A stretch of 64,000 nt of DNA, taken from positions 898,501 through 962,500 of the forward strand of contig NZ_UHFH01000003.1 in the NCBI RefSeq assembly GCF_900459225.1. The letters run 5' to 3'. The stretch comes from Streptococcus dysgalactiae subsp. dysgalactiae (lineage in GTDB: Bacteria > Bacillota > Bacilli > Lactobacillales > Streptococcaceae). A program made the translations under genes and the position numbers. Every line of letters begins with the position of its first letter. Positions within the stretch are counted from its first letter, which is position 1. Below, piece by piece: positions 37,386 through 45,497 of this stretch. The notes under the pieces are model-generated. The model was not told the origin of the DNA, ran no database searches, and saw nothing but the letters and a program-made list of their open reading frames with translations.

Positions 37386-38224
37386 AATTTTCAAATGCCA
37401 ATAGCTTCAAAGCGAAAATTAAGAATATTGCAAGAGAAAAAGGGATACCTGCTCAACAAGTTCAGCAGAACTATTTGATTGAAAAAATCTTAAAACTCAT
37501 CTCTGAAAGTCGGTATAAAGATTCTTTCATTGTGAAAGGTGGATTCCTTATCGGACAGATGATTGGCTTAGATAAACGAACAACAATGGATTTAGATGTT
37601 ACTTTGAAAGGTCAACCTCTTAGCGAGGAAAATATTCAAAAAATCTTCAAAGAAATTGTAAGTCAACCTTCTGAAGGTTTTCAATTTGAAGTTGATATGT
37701 TAGAGCCAATTCGACAAGATGACGAATATGGTGGCTTTACCCTTAAACTCAAGGCAACATTCGATACCCTACGTGAAGTTGTCTTTATTGATATAACAAC
37801 AGGTGATCGGATAACGCCACGAGAAATTACTTATCAATTGCAGTCTGTTTTTTCAGAGAATAAGCTAGAAGTTTGGACTTATAATTTAGAAACTGTTCTT
37901 GCTGAAAAATTAGAAACGATTATTCGTCGAGGAGCTGCTTCAACTAGACCTCGTGATCGCTATGACCTCTACACATTGTATCACCTTCGAAAAGATGAGA
38001 TTGATATCCCAATATTGAAAACTGCTCTAAACAATACTGCTAAAAAAAGAGAAAGCTTAGATGTTTTGATAAATTGGGAAAGTCAATTAGAGGTAATCCG
38101 TAGCTCTGACTATCAGAATCAGCTTTGGTCTCGTTATCAAAAATCATTTAGGTATGCCAGTGAAATTAGTTTTGAGGAGTCGGTAGAAGTGGTGGCAATT
38201 ATTTTAAATCAATTAGGGGGTTAG
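37382..38224 (+). CDS. abiEii: AbiEii nucleotidyltransferase toxin
   Basis: A 280-residue toxin of the DUF1814 nucleotidyltransferase family, which stops growth of phage-infected cells. It has KGGFLIGQMIGLDKRTTMDLDVTLKG in residues about 50-75 (only its GG and DxD core matter: GGF, then MDLDVT), VFIDITTGD near 140, and the conserved KLETIIRRGAASTRPRDRYDLY segment near 175 with KLETI and RPRDRYD. Starts at GTG 37382, coupled to abiEi. Part of the first defence island of the ICE. Confidence 0.93.
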   Translation: MKFSNANSFKAKIKNIAREKGIPAQQVQQNYLIEKILKLISESRYKDSFIVKGGFLIGQMIGLDKRTTMDLDVTLKGQPLSEENIQKIFKEIVSQPSEGFQFEVDMLEPIRQDDEYGGFTLKLKATFDTLREVVFIDITTGDRITPREITYQLQSVFSENKLEVWTYNLETVLAEKLETIIRRGAASTRPRDRYDLYTLYHLRKDEIDIPILKTALNNTAKKRESLDVLINWESQLEVIRSSDYQNQLWSRYQKSFRYASEISFEESVEVVAIILNQLGG

Positions 38225-38230
38225 TAGCGT

Positions 38231-39622
38231 ATGCTGACAGGAACTTTGAAGATGATGGGTTATGAATTTTTCTTTACATTTGATAAAGAAAAGTTATCTT
38301 TGATTCCTAAAGAAGAGAAAGATTCGATTAAGTATTCTTGGTTTTATAAAAAATTGGAAACTGGGGGATATGCTTGGCCTGGAGATCCTAAATTTGTAGA
38401 AGAAGACTTTCTTTATGGACGGACAAATGAAACAAATCAAGTTATTACATTTCTAACAAATAAACACATTCAACTTCATGAAAACAATGGTGTTATTACT
38501 GTACCGTTTTTGGCCTATTTTTTTAGTTATTCTGAAAGACCTATGATTAGCCGGATATCCTTCAGCGGGTTAGAACTAAACTATATTCATCCAATCAATC
38601 ATGCTTTTGAAATTTCGTATAAGACTGAAGAACATGATGGAAAAATAAATATTAGTACCTATGATTTTGACTCCACAACGACAAAAGAACAGAAGTTTAA
38701 CGTTTTTGGAAAAGAAGTTCAAGTTTATTTCGGAATTACAAGGACAACGAGTCTATCTATTGAAAAACCACCTCTAACCCTATCATAGTCAATGATTTTT
38801 CATTTTGAAGAAACTCAAGATTATTCTTTTGTACGAGAGTTATATCGTATCGCAAAAGAGTTTCTCCAATTTCTTTGTAATAGAAGAAATGTTAGTTTTA
38901 CTGATATTCGATTGTCAAATAATCAAGGAAAGGTTGGGGAATTCAATGTGATTGAAGAAAGTATTGAGATTGAAATGAAGCCATTGAAAGATGGAAGATA
39001 TATTCAACAAAAATATATTGCTGGCTATGAGGGGAAGATATTAAATGACATAGCTGAAAATAATCTATATCTCAGACATCTAGGTAATAGTTTTAGGGAT
39101 AGTCTGATAATTGATGCTGCCAGTTTTGTGCTAAGAACTGCTGCTTTTGAATGGGAGTTTAGCAAACTATTTTCAGAAGATAAATGGAAAAGTGATCAAA
39201 GAAAAAGACTGGAAGAGGAAGTCAGCAAAGAATTGGAGTGTTTAATTGAAACCTCAACAGGTAAAAAGAAAAAAATTTACAAAGATCTGAAAAAATCAGT
39301 TATTTCTTATCTATCTCTTTCTCAAAAGATTCATCAAATATTTGAAGAATACGGGGCTAGAATACTAGATATATTTGGTTGTTATATGTATAAAATAAAC
39401 AATATCTCTTATGATCATTCTAAAATCGGAGAGAGGATTGGCAAGCAAAGAAATAATTTTGCCCACGGAAATTTAGATAAAGAATTTATAAATGAGTCTT
39501 TGATAGATGTAGTGTTCCTTGAACAAATTGTCCTAGCTATGCAACTCCAATATTTTGGAATAGATGAGATAGAAATCCAAAAAATTATAAATGAAGTATT
39601 TCACCATAATTTGGCATTATAG
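38231..39622 (+). pseudogene. HEPN-motif (ApeA-like) defence protein split by TAG
   Basis: One continuous frame of 464 codons is interrupted only at codon 186 by TAG (38786-38788), leaving a 185-residue and a 276-residue ORF (second ATG at 38792) in the same frame. The first half (SFSGLELNYIHPIN, FNVFGKEVQVYFGITR) looks like an ApeA-type N-terminal domain; the second (KQRNNFAHGNLDKE, R407 and H412 of the joined frame) carries the RxxxxH ribonuclease motif of HEPN proteins. A CAG-to-TAG change would explain it. It may be dead, suppressed, or two working proteins. 6 bases after abiEii. Confidence 0.7.
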
Positions 39623-39631
39623 AGTGGCTCT

Positions 39632-39666
39632 GGGAGGGTCTGATACATCAGTCCTCCTCTTTTTTG
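39632..39666 (+). terminator. terminator of the first defence island
   Basis: GGAGGGTCTGAT pairs, with one bulge, with ATCAGTCCTCC (39648-39658), then TCTTTTTTG. Confidence 0.7.
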
Positions 39667-39683
39667 TAGGGAATTTCAGAAGT

Positions 39684-39713
39684 TATCGGTAGTGCTACCG
39701 ATAGCTTTTTTCT
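39684..39713 (+). terminator. second terminator before the adhesin gene
   Basis: TATCGGTAG (39684-39692) and CTACCGATA (39695-39703) form a perfect stem, then GCTTTTTT. It isolates the adhesin gene from upstream transcription. Confidence 0.85.
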
Positions 39714-39815
39714 TTGTCCTTCTTTGATGTGATACCAAAATCAAGTCGTCTTTTTTATGATGAGGAGAGAGTGACAGATTGTTGCTACTTATCAAAAAGA
39801 AAAGAAGGACTTTTT

Positions 39816-42800
39816 ATGACCAAACAATGTCATCATCACTTTTTAGTCAATCAGGAAAAAGCAGAAAAACACGTCTTCCGTAAAAGTAAGAAGTACCGTA
39901 CGCTTTGTTCGGTGGCTCTTGGAACTATGGTGACGGCTGTTGTCACTTGGGGTGGCCAAGTAGCACAAGCTGATGAAGTGGTAACACCCTCGCTGGATAA
40001 AACCGTTCAGTTGACAGAAAATCCTGCGACCAACTTACCAGAAGCTCAGCCAACTCCAGTTGTTGAACAGACGGATAGCCTTGCCTCAACTGGTCAATCA
40101 GATGGGGCTATCATGGTTACGGTTCCTCATGATGTTGTGACACAGGCTGTTAATCAAGCAACTGCTAAAGGAGTTACTACTGTTCAAGACCAACCTATGG
40201 ACTTGGGAAATACGACTTCTGCGAGTGAGACCAGTAAGCAATTGGATAAGGCGGAAGCTGATGCTGCTAAGCAGGCTGAAGCCATCACTCAGGTGACCAA
40301 TACCTATAAAGCGGATAAAGCGATTTATGAACAAGATAAAACTCGTGTTGAACAAGGGAATGCTGCGTTGGCTGCTAGTCATAAAGACGCCACTCAAGCA
40401 GGAAAAACCTTGAACCATTCAGTGGATAGCACAGTTTCAAAAATCAAAGGCCAAGATCAGTCGGCTATTGTGACCGTTACCACTCAAACAGTACCATCAG
40501 GAGATGGCTCAACTGTTTCAGGCTATCAGGATTATACCTCTGCGGTAGCTGCTATTGATAAGCAAAATAAGGACAATCTATCTGAATACGAATCAAAGAA
40601 AAAAGATGCAGATGCCATTGTCGCAAAGAACTTAGTGACTCAAAAGGAAAATGAAGCGAGTCTTGCTAAAGCAAAGGCTGATAATGAAGCTATTACTAAA
40701 CGCAATCAAGCTGGGCAACAAGCGATAGATGACGAAAATAAGGCTGGTCAAGCTGCTGTGGATGTCTACAATAAAGACCAACAAAAATTGGTGACAGACC
40801 GTGAAGCTGAGATTGCTGCTATCACGAAACGCAATAAGGAAAAAGAAGAAGCCGCCAAGAAAGAAAATGAAGCGATTGATACCTACAACGCCAAAGAAAT
40901 GGAGCGCTATAAACGTGATTTAGCTGAGATTTCAAAAGTTGAGGAAGGCTACATCTCACAAGCTCTTGCTCAGGCTTTAAATTTGAATAATGGAGAACCA
41001 CAAGCACGCCATTCAGCTGATACAAGAAACCCAAATCGTATCGTTGCAAAAGGTGACGCTATGCTTGGTGGGTATTCTAAAATCCTAGATTCTACTGGTT
41101 TCTTTGTCTATGATACTTTCAAAACGGGAGAAACCCTTTCCTTTACCTATCAAAATCTTCAAAATGCTCGCTTTGATGGTAAGAAAATCACAAAAGTAGC
41201 CTATGACATTACAAACCTTGTTTCTCCAACTGGAACTAATGCCGTGCAGTTAGTCGTGCCAAATGACCCAACAGAAGGCTTTATCGCTTACCGTAATGAT
41301 GGGACAAGCAATTGGCGAACAGACAAGATGGAGTTTCGTGTCAAGGCCAAGTATTTCTTTGAAGATGGCTCACAAGTCAGCTTCACCAAGGAAAAACCAG
41401 GTGTCTTTACTCATTCCTCACTCAACCACAATGACATCGGTTTAGAGTATGTAAAAGACACATCAGGTAAGTTTGTTCCTATCAATGGCTCAACCATTCA
41501 AGTAACTAACGAAGGTTTGGCTCGTTCACTTGGGTCAAACCGTGCCAGTGATTTGAAGCTTCCTGAAGAATGGGATACGTCATATAGTAAGTATGCCTAT
41601 AAAGGAGCAATTGTCTCAACGGTTACATCAGGCAACACCTATACGGTGACCTTTGGTCAGGGGGATATGCCCCAAAATGTTGGTCTCTCTTATTGGTTTG
41701 CCTTAAATACCCTTCCAGTTGCACGGACGGTTAAACCTTATAGTCCAAAACCACATGTGACACCAAAGTTAGAGCCAGTTCCAGAACCCGTTAAGGTTGT
41801 GCCAAAAACCTTTACCCCAAAAACCTTTACCCCAGAGCCACCTGTGAGCTTTAAGGAAAAACCATTAGAGAAAGTTACTCAGCCTAGCCTAACACTTACC
41901 AAGGTGACCTTGCCTAAAGACCCTACGCCAGAACCGTTACCAAAAGCACCACAAGTGCCAACGGTTCATTATCACGACTATCGTCTGACAACGACTCCTG
42001 AAATTGTTAAGGAAGTTATCAATACCGACCAAGTGAACCTTCATGACAAAACGGTCGCAAAAGATTCAACGGTCATTTATCCCTTAACCGTAGATGCTTT
42101 TTCTCCAAATCGAGCCAAAACCACTAGCCTCACCTTTGAAGATTACCTTCCGGCAGGCTATGCCTTTGATAAAGAAAAAACGCAGGCAGAAAACGGAAAT
42201 TATACCCTTACCTTTGATGCTGCTAAGAATTTTGTGACCTTGACCGCAAAGGAAGCCTTGCTTCAAGAGGTCAACCAAGACCTCACCAAGTCTTATCAAC
42301 TGGTGGCTCCGAAACTTTACGGTAGCCTTCAAAATGATGGAGCAAGCTATTCCAACAGTTATAAGCTCCTCATCAATAAAGGAACGCCAAACGCCTATAC
42401 GGTGACTTCAAATGTCGTAACAGTGCGTACGCCTGGTGATGGGACAACCACTAGCCGTATTGACCCTAAGAAACGCAATGAAAATGAAGATGGTGTGGTC
42501 ATTAACGATACAGTGGTGGCTTTAGGCACAACTAACCATTACCGTTTGACCTGGGATTTAGACCAATACAAGGGAGATATCTCTTCTAAAGAGACGGTTG
42601 CTCGTGGTTTCTTCTTTGTGGATGATTACCCAGAAGAAGTTCTTGACTTGGTAGACAAGGGAACAAGTATCACCACTCCTGAAGGCAAAGCTTTATCAGG
42701 GATTACTGTTAAGACTTATGCGTCGCTGTCAGAAGCGCCTAAAGACCTTCAAGATAAACTCGCTCATGCTAAGATTTCTCCTAAAGGGGCTTTCCAAGTC

Positions 42801-44720
42801 TTTATGCCTAATGATAATCAGGCTTTCTATGACCAGTATGTTAAAACAGGCACCTCTTTGAACCTTGTCACTAAAATGACAGTGAAAGATGACCTCTATG
42901 GGAAAACGGCAACCTATCGAAACAAAGCCTACCAAGTGGATTTTGGCAATGGCTATGAAACCGATGAGGTGATCAATACCCTTGTTAGCCCAACACCTAA
43001 AAAACAAAGCCTTAATAAGGATAAGGTGGACATTAACGGAAAACCGATGGTAGTGGGTTCACAAAACCACTATACCTTGTCATGGGACTTAGACCAATAC
43101 CGAGGCATTAAGGCCGATAAGGCTCAGATTGCACAAGGGTTTTACTTTGTGGATGACTATCCCGAAGAAGCTCTATTACCAGATGATGCAGGCATTCAAC
43201 TTGTGACAACTGACGGCAAAGCAGTGTCAGGTGTGACGGTAAAAACTTATACGAGTTTATTAGAAGCTCCTAAAAACCTACAAGCAGCCCTATCAAAACG
43301 CAAGATTTCTCCTAAAGGAGCTTTCCAAGTCTTTATGGCAGAAGATCCGCAAGCCTTTTATGATTCTTATGTAACGAAAGGTCAAAACATCACCATCATC
43401 ACTCCTATGACTGTTCGTGAGTCTATGCTTAATTCAGGAAAGTCTTATGACAATGTAGCTTATCAAGTAGACTTTGGACAAGCCTATGAAACCAATACGG
43501 TAACGAATCACGTGCCAAAAGTAAACCCTCATAAGTCCAATACCAATAAAGAGAGCGTGTCTATTGATGGGAAGACCGTTCTTCCAAATACCGTCAATTA
43601 CTATAAGATTGTTCTGGATTACAGTCAGTACAAGGACTTGGTGGTGACGGAGGATGTTCTTGCAAAAGGTTTTTACATGGTGGATGATTACCCCGAAGAA
43701 GCGCTTAGCCTCAATGCAGATGGTATCCAAGTGATGGATAAGGCAGGAACTCTTGCCAAAGGGATTTCGGTGAAAGCCTATGCCTCATTGTCGGAAGCGC
43801 CTAAAGTGGTTCAAGATGCTATGGCCAAACGCCAGTTCATACCCAAAGGAGCCATTCAAGTTTTAAGCGCTGATGATCCAAAAGCGTTCTACGAGGCTTA
43901 TGTTAAAACTGGTCAAACCTTAGTGGTGACCCTTCCAATGACCATTAAGAATGAGCTGACAAAAACTGGTGGGAAGTATGAAAACACCGCTTATCAGATT
44001 GACTTTGGTTTGGCTTATGTGACAGAGACTGTGGTTAATAATGTGCCAAAACTAGACCCACAAAAAGATGTGGTGATTGATTTGTCACAAAAGGAGAAAA
44101 GTCTTGATGGAAAAGAAGTTGCTTTGAATCAGGTCTTTAACTACCGCTTGGTGGGAGCACTTATTCCTGGTAATCGTGCGACACCACTCATCGAATACCG
44201 CTTTGACGATGATTACGATGAAAGCCATGACGACTATAACGGTGTTTACAAGGCTTATACCTTAGTAGATGTGACTCTAAAAGATGGAACGGTTTTACCA
44301 AAAGGGACAGAAGTGACCAAGTACACACTACAACATGTCGACACGTCAAAAGGAACGGTTACCATCAGTTTTGATAAGGAATTCCTTGAAAAACTAGCTG
44401 AAGAATCCGAGTTTCAGGTTGATGTTTACGTGCAGATGAAACGAATCACTTCAGGTGAAGTAGAAAATACGGTACTACATACCGTCAATGGCTACACTAT
44501 CAGTTCAAACACGGTTAAAACAACTACTCCTGAACCAGAGCCACCAACTCCGACTCAACCAACCCCACCCCAACCACCTATTCCAACACAAGAACCACCA
44601 GTTCCAGCAAGTGTCTTACCAAATACAGGAGAGAGTCAATCCCTCTTGGCGCTTGTCGGTGGAGGACTTCTTTTAGGTCTAGCTTACGGACTTTCTAAAC
44701 GCAAAATGGAGGACAACTAG
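39816..44720 (+). CDS. antigen I/II family surface adhesin, LPxTG-anchored
   Basis: A 1634-residue adhesin of the AgI/II family (SspB, AspA and GBS Bsp proteins), which bind salivary glycoproteins or other bacteria. Signal peptide with KYRTLCSVALGTMVTAVVTW ending AQADE (about 50); alanine-rich helical stalk (150-400); V domain from about 418 (ILDSTGFFVYDTFKTGETLS); proline-rich stalk (635-720); C-terminal domains with three tandem modules (880-1415) and a last domain (1420-1570); LPNTGES near 1601, membrane segment, SKRKMEDN. A frame from 39714 runs over the terminator and is rejected. Related genes occur on the same ICE family in GBS and on RD2 of S. pyogenes. Confidence 0.93.
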   Translation: MTKQCHHHFLVNQEKAEKHVFRKSKKYRTLCSVALGTMVTAVVTWGGQVAQADEVVTPSLDKTVQLTENPATNLPEAQPTPVVEQTDSLASTGQSDGAIMVTVPHDVVTQAVNQATAKGVTTVQDQPMDLGNTTSASETSKQLDKAEADAAKQAEAITQVTNTYKADKAIYEQDKTRVEQGNAALAASHKDATQAGKTLNHSVDSTVSKIKGQDQSAIVTVTTQTVPSGDGSTVSGYQDYTSAVAAIDKQNKDNLSEYESKKKDADAIVAKNLVTQKENEASLAKAKADNEAITKRNQAGQQAIDDENKAGQAAVDVYNKDQQKLVTDREAEIAAITKRNKEKEEAAKKENEAIDTYNAKEMERYKRDLAEISKVEEGYISQALAQALNLNNGEPQARHSADTRNPNRIVAKGDAMLGGYSKILDSTGFFVYDTFKTGETLSFTYQNLQNARFDGKKITKVAYDITNLVSPTGTNAVQLVVPNDPTEGFIAYRNDGTSNWRTDKMEFRVKAKYFFEDGSQVSFTKEKPGVFTHSSLNHNDIGLEYVKDTSGKFVPINGSTIQVTNEGLARSLGSNRASDLKLPEEWDTSYSKYAYKGAIVSTVTSGNTYTVTFGQGDMPQNVGLSYWFALNTLPVARTVKPYSPKPHVTPKLEPVPEPVKVVPKTFTPKTFTPEPPVSFKEKPLEKVTQPSLTLTKVTLPKDPTPEPLPKAPQVPTVHYHDYRLTTTPEIVKEVINTDQVNLHDKTVAKDSTVIYPLTVDAFSPNRAKTTSLTFEDYLPAGYAFDKEKTQAENGNYTLTFDAAKNFVTLTAKEALLQEVNQDLTKSYQLVAPKLYGSLQNDGASYSNSYKLLINKGTPNAYTVTSNVVTVRTPGDGTTTSRIDPKKRNENEDGVVINDTVVALGTTNHYRLTWDLDQYKGDISSKETVARGFFFVDDYPEEVLDLVDKGTSITTPEGKALSGITVKTYASLSEAPKDLQDKLAHAKISPKGAFQVFMPNDNQAFYDQYVKTGTSLNLVTKMTVKDDLYGKTATYRNKAYQVDFGNGYETDEVINTLVSPTPKKQSLNKDKVDINGKPMVVGSQNHYTLSWDLDQYRGIKADKAQIAQGFYFVDDYPEEALLPDDAGIQLVTTDGKAVSGVTVKTYTSLLEAPKNLQAALSKRKISPKGAFQVFMAEDPQAFYDSYVTKGQNITIITPMTVRESMLNSGKSYDNVAYQVDFGQAYETNTVTNHVPKVNPHKSNTNKESVSIDGKTVLPNTVNYYKIVLDYSQYKDLVVTEDVLAKGFYMVDDYPEEALSLNADGIQVMDKAGTLAKGISVKAYASLSEAPKVVQDAMAKRQFIPKGAIQVLSADDPKAFYEAYVKTGQTLVVTLPMTIKNELTKTGGKYENTAYQIDFGLAYVTETVVNNVPKLDPQKDVVIDLSQKEKSLDGKEVALNQVFNYRLVGALIPGNRATPLIEYRFDDDYDESHDDYNGVYKAYTLVDVTLKDGTVLPKGTEVTKYTLQHVDTSKGTVTISFDKEFLEKLAEESEFQVDVYVQMKRITSGEVENTVLHTVNGYTISSNTVKTTTPEPEPPTPTQPTPPQPPIPTQEPPVPASVLPNTGESQSLLALVGGGLLLGLAYGLSKRKMEDN
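42466..44060 (+). repeat. three tandem C-domain modules in the adhesin
   Basis: About 175 codons repeat three times (from about 42466, 43006 and 43530). Each has DLDQYKG-like or DYSQYKD, GF(F/Y)xVDDYPEE, TYxSLxEAPK, SPKGAFQVFM or IPKGAIQVLS, and AYQVDFGxAYET. These are the AgI/II C-terminal modules, in which isopeptide bonds are known. The first two are closest; the third has diverged. Confidence 0.85.
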
Positions 44721-44912
44721 ATGGAACCTAAAAACATTTACACAAGAGATTCAGACCAAGATGGTCTAACGGATGCTCAAGAGTTAGCTTTAGGGACTAA
44801 TCCTTTTAGCAATGATACGGATAGTGACGGACTGACAGACCTAGAAGAAGTCCAACAAGGCTTGAATCCAATTCAACAGCGTAAGGAGAGCAGTTATGGC
44901 TTGGAATTATGA
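44721..44912 (+). CDS. TSP3-like calcium-binding microprotein
   Basis: A 63-residue protein starting directly after the adhesin stop codon. It holds two aspartate-rich loops, DSDQDGLTDAQELALGTNPF and DTDSDGLTDLEEVQQGLNPI, the thrombospondin type 3 repeat pattern that binds Ca2+. No signal peptide, so if made it is cytoplasmic, or it is a detached module of a larger surface protein. Its end overlaps the next start by 17 bases. The ribosome site (GGAGGACAACTAG) is good. Confidence 0.75.
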   Translation: MEPKNIYTRDSDQDGLTDAQELALGTNPFSNDTDSDGLTDLEEVQQGLNPIQQRKESSYGLEL

Positions 44913-45447
44913 CACGATTTCAAAAACTCTCTCTGATATGGCACTAGAAAACTATGAAGATATGGTTAAAGCCTTTTTAGCTATGGAGTTGAGTATCAAA
45001 AACAAGTCACTTCTTGATACGCTCTATCAAGACTTTAGGAGCATTGATGACTTGTCTTTAGTTAGTGATGACCTGCGTCTAAGAGCAGACGGTTATCAGG
45101 AACAGCTTCAAGAAGAAGTGACGGACCTCTTGGATAAACTCTATCGAACAGGTGAGGGAGCTAGTTTCATTATGGAAGTGATTGCGTCCAACAATATTTC
45201 TGAGTCCCTTGCTCAGTATGAGGTTTTGAATGAGGAGGATTATTCGCCTCTCACCTTAGAAACCTTGCAGGACATTATCCAAAAGGAGTTGTCTTTAACG
45301 AGTCAAGATTATTTTGGAGATGCGACTTATCTCGCCTTGCAGAAGGATTTGTTAGACCAAAAAAGCCATTTCTTACGACAGTATGTGACAACTTTGATGG
45401 AAAAGTTACCACAAGAAAAAGACCAAAGAGCCTTGGTCCTAGACTAA
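44896..45447 (+). CDS. unrecognised helical ICE protein
   Basis: A 183-residue acidic protein, mostly helical (ISKTLSDMALENYEDMVKAF, LTSQDYFGDATYLALQKDLL), with no signal peptide or membrane segment. Starts at ATG 44896 after AAGGAGAG within the calcium-binding gene, so it is coupled to it. I recognise no family; position between the adhesin and the SNF2/methylase gene is usual cargo of this ICE type. Confidence 0.65.
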   Translation: MAWNYDTISKTLSDMALENYEDMVKAFLAMELSIKNKSLLDTLYQDFRSIDDLSLVSDDLRLRADGYQEQLQEEVTDLLDKLYRTGEGASFIMEVIASNNISESLAQYEVLNEEDYSPLTLETLQDIIQKELSLTSQDYFGDATYLALQKDLLDQKSHFLRQYVTTLMEKLPQEKDQRALVLD

Positions 45448-45455
45448 AGCAGTGG

Positions 45456-45484
45456 GCTGAGAATACCTCTCAGCTCCTTTTTTA
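45456..45484 (+). terminator. terminator hairpin before the SNF2/methylase gene
   Basis: GCTGAGA (45456-45462) and TCTCAGC (45468-45474), 5-base loop, then TCCTTTTTT. Confidence 0.75.
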
Positions 45485-45497
45485 ATTGGAGGAACGT

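Noticed and set aside
39714..39815. Longer start for the antigen I/II adhesin
   Set aside because: The added residues come from the terminator T-run region and would bury the signal peptide.
42729..43007. Minus-strand ORFs within the adhesin repeats
   Set aside because: They recur with each repeat as shadows of the same codons; no independent evidence.
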